NCBI RefSeq assembly: GCF_003268475.1
Contig: NZ_MCIF01000002.1
Location: 288,570 to 352,569 of the forward strand
Length of the DNA stretch: 64,000 nt
Direction of reading: 5' to 3'
Origin: Thermogemmatispora tikiterensis
GTDB lineage: Bacteria > Chloroflexota > Ktedonobacteria > Ktedonobacterales > Ktedonobacteraceae
Shown: one piece after another, positions 24,957-33,251 of the stretch
Layout of the letters: each line of letters opens with the position of its first letter
Numbering within the stretch: the stretch's first letter is position 1
Program-made: the position numbers and the translations under genes
The notes under the pieces: generated by a model
What the model saw: the letters and a program-made list of their open reading frames with translations, nothing else
Database searches by the model: none
Told to the model about the DNA's origin: nothing

Positions 24957-26009
24957 TCAGGTGAAGACAATGAGCGGTTTGATGATGCCATCTCGCTTCT
25001 GGTCCATCATCTCAAAGGCTCGCTCCATCTCTTCGAACGGAAAGGTGTGGGTGGTCAGCAGTGTTGGGTCAACGCGCTTCTGCTGGAGCAGACGGAGCAG
25101 ACGCTCCAGGCGCAGGCGCCCACCTGGGCAGAGTCCCGTAGTGATCGTCTTTTCTGCCATGCCCACCCCCCAGTCCAGACGTGGGATATGGACAAACTCG
25201 CCGTGTCCGTGGTAGCCGATGTTCGAGATGGTGCCACCCGCTTTGGTCACCTTCACGGCGTTCTGGAAGGTGACATCGCTGCCCAGCGCTTCGATGGCCG
25301 TATCCACCCCCTGCCCAGCGGTCAGTTCCAGGATACGCCTGACCACATCCTCGCGGGAGAAGTCGACGATGACATCCGCCCCGTAGAGGCGAGCCAGCTC
25401 CTGCCGCCGGGGCACCGCCTCCACGGCGATGATCAGGCCCGCTCCCAGCAATCTGGCCCCAGCCGTGGCCATCAGCCCGACGGGTCCCTGCCCAAAGACA
25501 GCCACTGTCCCACCGAGCGGGATACGCCCCTGTTCCGCTCCCATGAACCCGGTCGAGAGCATATCTGCGCAGTAGACCGCCATCTCGTCAGAGACATCCG
25601 GGGGAATCAGCGCCATGTTGGCATCGGCCTCATTCACGTGAAAGTACTCCGCGAAGACGCCGTCCTTGGTATTGGAGAATTTCCATCCTCCCAATGGTCC
25701 ACCTGACTGAGAAGGATGGCCAGCCTGGGAGGCGAGATCACCCCAATCTGGGGTAATAGCTCCAACGACCACCCGGTCGCCTGGACGGAACTGGCGCACC
25801 TGGCTGCCCACAGTGTGCACGATGCCCACCGCCTCATGGCCGAGCGTCAGATTGGTGCGCGGGCCGATGGCTCCCCGCACAGTATGCGAGTCCGAGGTAC
25901 AGATGAGCGCCCGCGTCGTGCGCACAACGGCATCGTTCGGGCCTGGCTCAGGCACAGGCTTCTCCATGAAACCCACTTGACCAATGGCCTTCATCACAAA
26001 GGCTTTCAT
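24957..26009 (-). CDS. NADP-dependent secondary alcohol (isopropanol) dehydrogenase, TBADH type
   Basis: Closely follows the thermophilic TBADH pattern over its whole 350 residues: MKAFVMKAIGQVGFMEKP, ICTSD, LTLGHEAVG, PGDRVVVGAITPDW, GGWKFSNTKDGVFAEYFHVN and LCPGGRLRLERLL. Catalytic zinc ligands are the Cys of CTSD, His-Glu of GHEA and the Asp of CADM. The four-Cys structural zinc loop is absent, as in TBADH. Cofactor motif: VFGQGPVGLMA. It would interconvert ketones and secondary alcohols, a way to balance reductant. The ATG follows AGGAG at 8 nt. Its promoter carries the four-half-site array described separately. Confidence 0.9.
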   Translation of the reverse strand: MKAFVMKAIGQVGFMEKPVPEPGPNDAVVRTTRALICTSDSHTVRGAIGPRTNLTLGHEAVGIVHTVGSQVRQFRPGDRVVVGAITPDWGDLASQAGHPSQSGGPLGGWKFSNTKDGVFAEYFHVNEADANMALIPPDVSDEMAVYCADMLSTGFMGAEQGRIPLGGTVAVFGQGPVGLMATAGARLLGAGLIIAVEAVPRRQELARLYGADVIVDFSREDVVRRILELTAGQGVDTAIEALGSDVTFQNAVKVTKAGGTISNIGYHGHGEFVHIPRLDWGVGMAEKTITTGLCPGGRLRLERLLRLLQQKRVDPTLLTTHTFPFEEMERAFEMMDQKRDGIIKPLIVFT

Positions 26010-26144
26010 GATCGTCACTCCTGTCTTTACTAGACTCGCTCGCTAGCGAGTACACTGGCAGAGCAACACTCATTCGCGTCGTAGAGAGCACTGCGGTTTA
26101 GCTCCTGCGCTGGCAGATCGCTGCGCTGCTGCTCTCCTTCGAGG

Positions 26145-26210
26145 AGGATAGGCTATTCCTGTCACAGGTCCTTCACGGCGGTCCCCTGTCTTATCACGGT
26201 TCACTCCCGA
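26145..26210 (-). promoter_or_regulatory. four-box promoter of the alcohol dehydrogenase gene
   Basis: Plus-strand half-sites TCACAG (26162), TCACGG (26173), TCACGG (26194) and TCCCGA (26205) stand at spacings 11, 21 and 11. Reading toward the gene, exactly 10 nt after the nearest box comes the -10 hexamer TATCCT (26145-26150). The ATG is about 125 nt downstream of the expected start of transcription. Confidence 0.7.
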
Positions 26211-26359
26211 GGAAAGGAGCCCGGCTCCGCTCCGCTCAGCGTTCCCCAGATGCGGCGCTGGCCCTGCAGGAAAAGGAAAGACCGTGCCAGGCATGGGCCT
26301 GGCTTTTCCTTTGATCTTGATTTCTCTCAGGAGAGCGACCAGTGACCAGAGCGGTGCCG

Positions 26360-26424
26360 CGAGAACATCCTGTGATGCGCGAGCCTGTTCTTGTGCAGGC
26401 CCTGTGAGGCGCCGGGGGTATATA
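26360..26424 (+). promoter_or_regulatory. four-box promoter of the PhoU-like gene
   Basis: Half-sites CGAGAA (26360), TGTGAT (26371), TGTGCA (26392) and TGTGAG (26403) stand at spacings 11, 21 and 11. The -10 hexamer TATATA begins at 26419, 10 nt after the last box. It is divergent from the array serving the alcohol dehydrogenase, with about 150 bp between them. Confidence 0.7.
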
Positions 26425-26530
26425 TTCCCCATGAGTAAGGAAATTGGGGGAATGATCGTATGCTCCACCGCTGGTAAGCAGGGGCCGGGGCCTCCGAGCC
26501 AGTCGGGAAACGGAAAGAAGGAGAGCAGTC

Positions 26531-27319
26531 ATGTGCAAACGAGCGGCTGAAGACTCTCGCTCTCTGCGGGAGCTTCAGGACAAACTGGTACGCCTGGGCA
26601 TTCTGACCGGCGAGCGACTGACGCGCGCGCTGAAGGCCGTAGAGCTGTTCGATCCAGCGCTGGCACAGACGGTCTTGCCGGCTGACCCGACGATTGCCAG
26701 CCTGCAGGCCACGATCGAGGACGAAGTGCGCGTCTTCTTGCTCGAAGCGGAGGAGATGGGAGACAGCGCGCTGCGTTTCCTGGTGTCATTGCCTGTGCTG
26801 GGCAGCGAGCTGCGCCTGCTGAGCGAGGAGGCGCAAGAGCTGGCCAGGCTGGTCGTCTGGCTCGGCTCCTCCGCCGCGCAGGCTGGTCAAGCAAATGGGG
26901 AGGCGAGACAATGGCCTCCTACCCTGGCCGGGCTGGGGGAGCAACTCATGTCCTTCGGGCGTCAGGTCAGCGCCTCGGCGATGGCGGTGGCTCTGGCGCT
27001 GGCAGAACAGGATACCCAGGGAGCGCAGCGCCTGTGGCGTCAACAACGCCGTCTTCAGCATGAGCTGGCCAGGCTGCAACGCAGCTTGCTCCTGACCATG
27101 CCAGCCGGCGCGCTCTCTTCCACGGGGACCAATGCCCCGGCACAGCCCTGGATCGCCTATCTGTCCGCCCTGGCCCTGCTCTTGAAACGCATCAGTTCCC
27201 AGGTCGCCACGCTCTGCGAACGGCTCATCTTTATGGTTGAAGGAGTCCGCAGCATGCGGATGCTGCAACGTCTGGAGGCTCGCCTGCTGGTCGACCGCTG
27301 CCATGAACCAGCTCAGTGA
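26531..27319 (+). CDS. PhoU-domain-like protein
   Basis: All-helical protein of 262 residues. The N-terminal half resembles one PhoU repeat: LRELQDKLVRLGILTGERLTRALKAVELFD, then the DPTIASLQATIEDEVRVFLL helix that in PhoU carries the metal-binding E/D face. The second half is a second three-helix unit ending KRISSQVATLCERLIFMVEG, which is also PhoU-like. It lacks phosphate-transport genes as neighbours and is controlled by the stress-island promoter type. A role in phosphate signalling is therefore uncertain; it may be a general regulator. The ribosome site is GAAGGAGAG. Confidence 0.7.
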   Translation: MCKRAAEDSRSLRELQDKLVRLGILTGERLTRALKAVELFDPALAQTVLPADPTIASLQATIEDEVRVFLLEAEEMGDSALRFLVSLPVLGSELRLLSEEAQELARLVVWLGSSAAQAGQANGEARQWPPTLAGLGEQLMSFGRQVSASAMAVALALAEQDTQGAQRLWRQQRRLQHELARLQRSLLLTMPAGALSSTGTNAPAQPWIAYLSALALLLKRISSQVATLCERLIFMVEGVRSMRMLQRLEARLLVDRCHEPAQ

Positions 27320-27511
27320 GGGAGCGCAATGGGAGGGGAGGAGTCTCTGAGTCTGCCATTCTGTGCCTGGGCCTTTCCTCTCCTCACGCGCTCTCTCAGC
27401 CTCAGCTGATTTCGCCGGGTGGGCGATACCGCCCTCCTCTGCCTTTCACAGGGAAGGCGATGATCCGCTAAACCAGCCAGTCAATCAACCCAGCACCGGC
27501 CCTGACCCGGC

Positions 27512-28675
27512 TCAGTAGCGGAAGATGGCCGCCAGCGGGCCTGGGGTGGGCATATGCTCCGTGGCGACCACGGAAACCAGGCCGTCGTGGAGGATCGTCT
27601 GGGCCGCCAGCTGATCGACCAGGTCTTCATCGCCGGGCTGTGCTTCGGCGTGGACGTCGATGGTCTGTGTCACGGAATCCAACCGGCCCCAGATGGTGGC
27701 CTCCTCGGCGATGAAGAGGAGCTGGATGCGCCCACTGCAGGCCGCCCGAGCGATCTCGTCCAGGTCAGCAGACGCTTGTCCGGTGCCCTCACGCTCGCGA
27801 AAGCGGGCCAGGGTCTCCTGTTGCGCCTGCCGCAAGGAAGAGACGACCAGCGGCCAGGCTCGCTGACGGAGCAGGGTGGCGCTCACCTCATCAAAATTCC
27901 CCTCCAGGCCCTCTTTGAGAAGGAACGGATAGGTGTTGACATGGCGATAGAGCGCCTGGAGTGAGGAAACGGCGGCCAGCACCAGTGGAGCTTGCTGGCT
28001 GCGCAGGAGGGCATGCACCGCATGGTCGATCTGCCGGATATACCGTAACTCATCCGCCTGCTCCTCCTGTTCTCCTGCACCCTGGCCGTGATACATCACG
28101 GCCCCACGCCTTCCGTGGTGAGTCACTGGGCTACCGCTATGGTATTGAAGCGCATGGACTCGTGACCAACGCTCCCGCCAGGAGCCTGGGGGACTGGCGA
28201 GGCTCTCGGGCAAAGGTATCTCCTGCTGACCGAAGGGGTGACAGACCAGCAGCCGCACCTGCTTGCGGCTCAGCACGAGGAGATAGAAGTGTTCATTGTG
28301 GCTCAATAGTGGTAACAGCGGCTTGATGAAAAAGTGCGCTCCAACCACTACCTGGGGACGAGGGGCATACGAGAGATGATAGATCCGATAGAGGGTCGCT
28401 GAACGGAAGACCGCCAGCCCGGGCGAGACTGTGTTCCACAGTGAAGCCTCAGTGGGCAGGGCCTCGATGGGCGCGAGGAGACTCCGCTGCCCGGCCACAC
28501 TGAGCTGCGTTTGCGCCAGGCGCGCACGCGCCTCGTGGAGCAAGCGTTTCAGCAGCCGTGGGCCAAGGTAATAGCCCTGACCTTTGCTGGGCGTGGGCAG
28601 ATAGAGCGAGAGGCATGGAGTATCTTCGCTCGATAGCACCGTCTTGATTTCCTGATAGTATCGGTTCTGCTGCAT
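27512..28675 (-). CDS. baeRF family protein (bacterial eRF1-like)
   Basis: About 387 residues in the layout of bacterial archaeo-eukaryotic release-factor homologues. The N-terminal domain has PCLSLYLPT, PGLAVFRS and the HFYLLVLSRKQVRLLVC strand. The middle domain has PLVLAAVSSLQALYRHVN. The C-terminal domain has ARAACSGRIQLLFIAEEATIWG, resembling the L7Ae-like fold. These proteins are thought to act on stalled or hibernating ribosomes; mycobacterial Rv2629 of the dormancy regulon is a distant analogue. The ATG follows GGGAG at 8 nt. Its own four-box promoter lies upstream, divergent from a UspA gene. Confidence 0.8.
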   Translation of the reverse strand: MQQNRYYQEIKTVLSSEDTPCLSLYLPTPSKGQGYYLGPRLLKRLLHEARARLAQTQLSVAGQRSLLAPIEALPTEASLWNTVSPGLAVFRSATLYRIYHLSYAPRPQVVVGAHFFIKPLLPLLSHNEHFYLLVLSRKQVRLLVCHPFGQQEIPLPESLASPPGSWRERWSRVHALQYHSGSPVTHHGRRGAVMYHGQGAGEQEEQADELRYIRQIDHAVHALLRSQQAPLVLAAVSSLQALYRHVNTYPFLLKEGLEGNFDEVSATLLRQRAWPLVVSSLRQAQQETLARFREREGTGQASADLDEIARAACSGRIQLLFIAEEATIWGRLDSVTQTIDVHAEAQPGDEDLVDQLAAQTILHDGLVSVVATEHMPTPGPLAAIFRY

Positions 28676-28721
28676 AGGGCATCTCCCTGACAACCGACAG
28701 TGGCTTTCTCTTCTTGATAAA

Positions 28722-28787
28722 AGCCTAGAACGGACCGCTCACGAGCCGCTCTCAGGAGGCTCTGTCGTCTTCACAGCCTAGTTACAG
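28722..28787 (-). promoter_or_regulatory. four-box promoter of the baeRF gene
   Basis: Half-sites TCACGA (28739), TCTCAG (28750), TCACAG (28771) and TTACAG (28782) stand at spacings 11, 21 and 11 on the plus strand. Read toward the gene, the -10 TAGGCT occupies 28722-28727, 10 nt from the nearest box. Confidence 0.7.
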
Positions 28788-28854
28788 GATGCAGGCGCGA
28801 CAGCGCTCGCTTCATCGGGGGGCATGGCTGCTCCCTTCTGTCCTCTTGCTCTCA

Positions 28855-28919
28855 AGAGAGCTGTTTGTGATCGAGGGACGCACTCTTGTAACGCTCTCGT
28901 GAGATGGATCAGGTATGCT
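28855..28919 (+). promoter_or_regulatory. four-box promoter of the UspA gene at 29103
   Basis: Half-sites AGAGAG (28855), TGTGAT (28866), TGTAAC (28887) and CGTGAG (28898) stand at spacings 11, 21 and 11. The -10 TATGCT starts at 28914, 10 nt after the last box. The leader to the ATG would be about 175 nt. Confidence 0.7.
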
Positions 28920-29102
28920 CGGAAACAAGGAGGAGACAGGCAGACGGTATGGCCACAGCCAGACAAGGCGATGATGGCCTGTGGCATCCAGCCAGTTCGC
29001 CTGGTGCGCTACGAGGTGAGGCCAGGGCGGTGCCGTTGGGCTAAGCGAGCAGAAGGCCTATGAGCCCCTCTGGCTTCAGAGAGCAGAAAGGAGCAGCCTA
29101 CC

Positions 29103-30173
29103 ATGTTTCGCCGCATGCTTGTGCCCCTGGATGGCACCCCTGCCGCTGAGCGAGCCTTGCTGATCGCTGCCCATTTGGCTCGCGCGGCCCAGGGATCGGT
29201 GACGGTGTTGCGCGTGATCGAATGGCCTCCCCCGGGGATGCTCGCCGATAGCAGCACGCTCTTCGACCCTTCCAGCAGCCTGGCAGAGCACGAGATTGCC
29301 AGGGCCACGCACTACCTCAACGAGACTGTCCAGAACTACGCGCAGGCCCTTGAGCATCTGCCAGTCGAGCAGGAGGTGGCCTTTGGCCCTCCGGCCTCGA
29401 CGGTGTTTTCGGCAGCGCGCCTGGAGCAAACGGATCTCATCATCCTGTGTACCCACGCCGCCAGTCGGCTCAAACGGTGGCTTGTTGGCAGTATGGCGCA
29501 GCAGGCTGTCAGACGCAGCCCGGCCCCCCTGCTGGTCTTCCATGAGCAGGGGCCGCTGCTGCCGTTCCCACGGCCAGGGCGCCCGCTGCGGTTGCTGCTG
29601 CCGCTGGATGGCTCGCTGACCGCGGAGGCCGCCCTCAAACCGGCCTTCCAGCTCCTGGCGCTGCTTGCTCCACCTGCGCTGAGCCTGGTGCAGTTGTTGA
29701 GTATCATCGATGTTCCTGGCTATGGGTCGCTAGGGGGACTGCGTATCCCAGACCCGGGCCTGCGTGAGCAGCTCCAGGAGGAAGCCAGGAGCTACCTGGA
29801 GGGAGTGATGCAGCGCATACGCCAGGAGCAGCTGGCCGACCCTGCTGTGACGATCACGTCCACGGTGATCGCCAGCAGCAATGTCCCGGGGGCCATTCTC
29901 AAGCATGCCGCGGCTGAGGATGCGCAGGACCCGGCCCAGCCCTTCGATCTGATCGCGCTGGCCACCCACGGACGCAGTGGCCTGGCCCGTCTCCTGCTCG
30001 GCAGCGTCACTGAGCAATTGCTGACCAGCAGTAAGCTCCCCCTGTTCATTGTTCGTCCTGGGATGTTGCATGAGGGCGATGGCGCGCAAGAAGAGCCAGC
30101 CGGCCAGGCTGAGGAGCACAAGCCGCCAGCAGCTGACGACTCAGGGGCCGCCAGCTGGACGGGCCTCCTCTGA
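29103..30173 (+). CDS. tandem universal stress protein (two UspA domains)
   Basis: 356 residues forming two Usp folds. Domain 1 opens MFRRMLVPLDGTPAAERAL and ends with the GS-motif region LKRWLVGSMAQQAV. Domain 2 opens RLLLPLDGSLTAEAAL and ends ATHGRSGLARLLLGSVTEQLL, containing the ATP-binding G-x2-G-x9-GS signature. Such tandem proteins bind ATP and support survival under energy or oxygen limitation. The tail (about 35 residues, acidic and Ala/Gln rich) looks disordered. A perfect 12-bp hairpin follows the stop. Confidence 0.92.
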   Translation: MFRRMLVPLDGTPAAERALLIAAHLARAAQGSVTVLRVIEWPPPGMLADSSTLFDPSSSLAEHEIARATHYLNETVQNYAQALEHLPVEQEVAFGPPASTVFSAARLEQTDLIILCTHAASRLKRWLVGSMAQQAVRRSPAPLLVFHEQGPLLPFPRPGRPLRLLLPLDGSLTAEAALKPAFQLLALLAPPALSLVQLLSIIDVPGYGSLGGLRIPDPGLREQLQEEARSYLEGVMQRIRQEQLADPAVTITSTVIASSNVPGAILKHAAAEDAQDPAQPFDLIALATHGRSGLARLLLGSVTEQLLTSSKLPLFIVRPGMLHEGDGAQEEPAGQAEEHKPPAADDSGAASWTGLL

Positions 30174-30217
30174 TCTGACCTCGACCGGCTGGGGCTGGCG
30201 CGTCCAGCTTTGACGCT

Positions 30218-30250
30218 GAGAGGCGTGCCATCTTTCCGGGCACGCCTCTC
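30218..30250. terminator. perfect 12-bp hairpin between convergent usp and sqr-like genes
   Basis: GAGAGGCGTGCC (30218-30229) pairs with 30239-30250 over a 9-nt loop. It sits 45 nt past the UspA stop and 64 nt past the oxidoreductase stop on the other strand. It could therefore terminate both; neither side has a U-tract. Confidence 0.65.
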
Positions 30251-30313
30251 TCGTTGATTACCGGTAGACCTGACCAGCTCGCTCCCCGGCTGGTCCTTTG
30301 CACCAGCTTCAGC

Positions 30314-31507
30314 CTAAATGAGACCCTGGGGGATCAGGTGCCAGTAGGCATGGTTCAGCAACTGCTTCTCCAGGTGGTAGAAGAGACTTGGGCGCGGAGG
30401 CTCGGGCGGGTGCTCGTAGTTAAACACCAGCTGCGTGGCCTGGCGGTTCCCTGTCTCCAGGAAACACATCACCTCTCCATCGTAGAGACCCTCATCCCCC
30501 TCAAGTGCCTCTCCACGGATCGCTGCCACCAGGCGCCTGGCCAGGACGCGGGCTTCAAAGTGAGCGGTGGAACCACTTTTAGGCACGGGCAGATCGGTGG
30601 CATCCCCGAGAGCGTACACATGCTCCTGTCCTTTGACCTGCAGGGTGTGGCGATCGGTCGGAATCCATCCCTGGCTATCTCCCAAACCGGATGCCTCGAT
30701 GACCTGCGCCCCACGATGCGGAGGGACCAGGATCAGCAGGTCGAAGGGGACCTCTTCGCCTTCCAGCGAGCGAATCACCCGGCGCTGCTGGTCGATAGCC
30801 TCCGGCGTAAAGAAGACCCGTGTGGCGATCTCACGCTCTTCCAGCAAAGGAGCCACCATTTCCGCCACCCGCTCGATGGTAAAGACGCGCGGGAGCGGAT
30901 AGAGGTACTCGATGACGGTGTGCTCCCGGAGGCAATGCTGGCGAAGCCAGTCGTCGAGCAGAAAGGTGAATTCCAGGGGGGCAGGAGGACAGCGGTAGGG
31001 GATACCGGCTACTGCAATCACGATGCGCCCGCCGGGAAAAGTGCTCAGGGCCTGACGAAGCCGCAGCGCTCCCTCGGTATCGTAGAAATGATGCCATACC
31101 CCCGGCCCCTCTTCCAATCCTGGCAGATCGGCGAAGGCGAGCCGCGCCCCTGTGGCCAGCACCAGATCGTCGTAGACAAGGACGCTCTCCCTCTTTCCGC
31201 TGGCTGGTTCGAGGGCGCTGCTCTGGGAGACGTGCACCTGATGATTGGCCACATCGATCTGTTCCACCTGCCCGATCAGCAGGTGAACGCGCTGGTGCAA
31301 CAATGTCCGCTCATCACGGACCAGCAATTGGCTCTGCGGATCGCTGTCGTTGAAGGGCATATAGAGCCAGAAAGGCATGTAGACATGCCTTCCCGTGCTA
31401 TCAATGAGGGTGATCTCGGCTTCATGCGGGCGTAACTGCCGCGCCAGCATATTGGCCGTGATCGTCCCTCCGACTCCTCCACCGATGATGATAATCTGTC
31501 GAGGCAT
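30314..31507 (-). CDS. sulfide:quinone oxidoreductase-like FAD protein
   Basis: Flavoprotein of 397 residues of the SQR/flavocytochrome c sulfide dehydrogenase group. FAD motif: IIIGGGVGGTITANML. Second motif: LVLATGARLAFADLPG. The FAD-tail region is VYALGDATDLPVPKSGSTAHFEARVLA. A conserved redox-type Cys sits in AGIPYRCPPAPLEF, as in SQR; the N-terminal third lacks the other SQR cysteines, so it may be an SQR-like protein of the type II/III groups. It is 34 nt after tusA in an operon of sulfur-handling genes, which supports oxidation of sulfide or persulfide. Membrane contact is expected through the C-terminal helices. Confidence 0.82.
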   Translation of the reverse strand: MPRQIIIIGGGVGGTITANMLARQLRPHEAEITLIDSTGRHVYMPFWLYMPFNDSDPQSQLLVRDERTLLHQRVHLLIGQVEQIDVANHQVHVSQSSALEPASGKRESVLVYDDLVLATGARLAFADLPGLEEGPGVWHHFYDTEGALRLRQALSTFPGGRIVIAVAGIPYRCPPAPLEFTFLLDDWLRQHCLREHTVIEYLYPLPRVFTIERVAEMVAPLLEEREIATRVFFTPEAIDQQRRVIRSLEGEEVPFDLLILVPPHRGAQVIEASGLGDSQGWIPTDRHTLQVKGQEHVYALGDATDLPVPKSGSTAHFEARVLARRLVAAIRGEALEGDEGLYDGEVMCFLETGNRQATQLVFNYEHPPEPPRPSLFYHLEKQLLNHAYWHLIPQGLI

Positions 31508-31541
31508 AGGTAGGCCCTCCTCTCTCTCGGTCTGCCTGGCG

Positions 31542-31793
31542 TTAGCGTTTTCTGCGGACAACGAAACGGGTATATCCCTGCTCCGGGAAAGCCCCCAGCA
31601 ATTCGTGGCCGGCCTTCTGTACCCAGGCCGGAACATCGCGGGCCGAGCCTGGATCGCTGGAGAGGAGCGCCAGTGTTCCTCCGACCGGGATGGCTCTGAT
31701 CCCCCGTATCAGCTCCATGAGGGGGCCGGGGCAGAAGCTGCCCCGCGCATCGATTTCTTTATCAACCTGGATTTCTCCCGGCTTCTCTAGCAT
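31542..31793 (-). CDS. tusA: TusA-family sulfur carrier
   Basis: 83-residue TusA-fold protein with the active-site motif CPGP in DARGSFCPGPLMELIRGIRAI. The Cys carries a persulfide. The remainder (LALLSSDPGSARDVPAWVQKAGHELLG) matches the family's second half. The ATG at 31793 follows AAAGGAGG. It lies between dsrE-like and sqr-like genes, so it would relay sulfane sulfur between them. Confidence 0.9.
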   Translation of the reverse strand: MLEKPGEIQVDKEIDARGSFCPGPLMELIRGIRAIPVGGTLALLSSDPGSARDVPAWVQKAGHELLGAFPEQGYTRFVVRRKR

Positions 31794-31891
31794 GGTATCC
31801 TCCTTTCTGGCTCTCATCTGCTGCTATTCTGCCCGCTGCCTCCGCTCAGGCAGGGTAAAGGAAGTGGGGCAGGCAGACAGACAGGCAGGCC

Positions 31892-32308
31892 TCAGATGAA
31901 CAGGGTGATGCGGCTCTCGCTGGCACGTTCGATGAAGCTCGCTACACCGACAACCTCTTCGACTATCGGCTCGAGATCTTCCAGCTTCATGTCGAGCAGC
32001 TCCAGGGTCATAGCGCAGGCATAGACATGCACCTGACCCAACTCGCGCGCCTGCTGTAGTGTCTCTAGCCAGCCAGGAACCTGCTTTTTACGCATCTGCT
32101 CCAGCAGGACAGGCCCGAGATCGCCGGCGTCTTTGCTAACGCTCACAGTGGCCTGGGCTGCTCCCTTACGGAAGGCCTGCAATCCCCACGTCGTGAGGAA
32201 CAGCTCGACCTCCAGCCCCATCGCGACAGCTCCACTGGTCAATGTGGCAACGGCCATGAGCTTGTCCGCTGTTCCAGAGAAGACGATCAGCGACATGCGA
32301 TTTTCCAT
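31892..32308 (-). CDS. DsrE/DsrF-like sulfur-relay protein
   Basis: 138 residues with the DsrE fold: MSLIVFSGTADKLMAVATLTSGAVAMGLEVELFLTTWGLQAF at the N-terminus and the conserved Cys in VHVYACAMTLELLDM, positioned as in DsrE2/TusD-type sulfurtransferases. The C-terminal segment VVGVASFIERA is typical. It is the second gene of the osmC-led operon. Confidence 0.87.
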   Translation of the reverse strand: MENRMSLIVFSGTADKLMAVATLTSGAVAMGLEVELFLTTWGLQAFRKGAAQATVSVSKDAGDLGPVLLEQMRKKQVPGWLETLQQARELGQVHVYACAMTLELLDMKLEDLEPIVEEVVGVASFIERASESRITLFI

Positions 32309-32401
32309 GATGCCTGTGACTCCTTCCTTCTTACTTATCTCGCTTGTCCCGACCAGGGACGAGCATTCAGGTCAGCCAGGTGGGCCGCGTGGGCTGCATA
32401 C

Positions 32402-32887
32402 TCACTGTGCCGTGGTATTCTTGTTAGCGGCTGCCTCCGCGACGACCTCTCGTCCCGTGTCCACGTCAAGCAGCCGAAAGGTATGGGTAATGCGCGCGAC
32501 TTTGTTCAGCATGGCCTCGGCGCTGCAATAGCGCTGTATTGAAAGATCGAGTGCTCGGGCCACTGCCTCGGCCTGGAGCTGCCTTCCCGTGAGGAGATGC
32601 TCCACTCTGATCTCTCTAAAGACTTTCGGATGGGTGGCTGAGCGAATCCCCTCGACGACGATCTCGTAGGAGATCACTTGCTGACGTTGCTTGCGCAAGA
32701 TGGAGAGCACGTCCATCCCGCTGCAGCCGGCCAATCCGATGAGCAGCAGCTCCATCGGACGAAAGCCTGCATCGTGGCCACCGTGCTCCGGCGCAGTATC
32801 TAGCCTGAGATGGTGGCCGGAGCCAGCTTCGGCTTCAAAGCTCAGGCCCTCGACGAGTTTGATCTGGGCCGTCATTCGTTCTGCCAT
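32402..32887 (-). CDS. OsmC/Ohr-family protein
   Basis: 161 residues. The two redox-active cysteines of the family are present: AGCSGMDV in the central helix and RYCSAEAML near the C-terminus. OsmC-like enzymes reduce organic hydroperoxides, and recent work places some of them in persulfide detoxification; the downstream dsrE-tusA-sqr genes fit the latter. It is the first gene of the operon and is preceded by a four-box promoter about 50 nt upstream of the ATG. Confidence 0.88.
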   Translation of the reverse strand: MAERMTAQIKLVEGLSFEAEAGSGHHLRLDTAPEHGGHDAGFRPMELLLIGLAGCSGMDVLSILRKQRQQVISYEIVVEGIRSATHPKVFREIRVEHLLTGRQLQAEAVARALDLSIQRYCSAEAMLNKVARITHTFRLLDVDTGREVVAEAAANKNTTAQ

Positions 32888-32936
32888 TGGTCTTCTTCCT
32901 CCCTTGAGAGAGGTCTTAGCCTTCTCTCGCTAGAGC

Positions 32937-33002
32937 AGTATAGGCGCCGTAGCTCACCAGGCCATCACGAGGGTCTGGCCAGCCTTCTCAAGGCGGTCAC
33001 AA
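32937..33002 (-). promoter_or_regulatory. four-box promoter of the osmC-dsrE-tusA-sqr operon
   Basis: Half-sites TCACCA (32954), TCACGA (32965), TCTCAA (32986) and TCACAA (32997) stand at spacings 11, 21 and 11. Toward the gene, 10 nt after the nearest box, comes a near-consensus -10, TATACT (32937-32942). Confidence 0.75.
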
Positions 33003-33094
33003 CGGCCAGCAGAGGAGCCACTGGTATCTTTGCCCGCGCTGGCTCCCTTCCTTTCCAGCCAGGCAAGGGGAAGGGTCCTGGAGTGGTCCAGGAG

Positions 33095-33160
33095 TGAGCG
33101 CTGTCTGTGAGGAGCAGAGGGAGGAGTTGAGAGAGTCCTGAGAAGGGGAGCAGTCATGCT
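33095..33160 (+). promoter_or_regulatory. variant four-box promoter of the UspA gene at 33252
   Basis: Half-sites TGAGCG (33095), TGTGAG (33106), TGAGAG (33128) and TGAGAA (33139) stand at spacings 11, 22 and 11, one base longer in the centre than the others. A weak -10, CATGCT (33155-33160), begins 10 nt after the last box. This is the weakest member of the set. Confidence 0.45.
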
Positions 33161-33251
33161 ATGAGGGAAAGGGAAGAAAGGTCGAATCGAACCCCTGTGG
33201 CTTCCTTCACGACATGGGGAAGGCCGCTAGCAGGGGTGGAAGGAAGAGAGC

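Noticed and set aside
26039-26050. CTCGCTAGCGAG palindrome upstream of the alcohol dehydrogenase
   Set aside because: It falls in the transcribed leader predicted from the four-box promoter and is one of many short GC palindromes in this DNA; there is no regulator to connect it with.
26286-26312. GCCAGGC/GCCTGGC hairpin followed by TTTT, a good-looking intrinsic terminator
   Set aside because: No plus-strand gene ends before it; it lies between two divergent promoters, so I did not call it a terminator. It could belong to an unseen small RNA.
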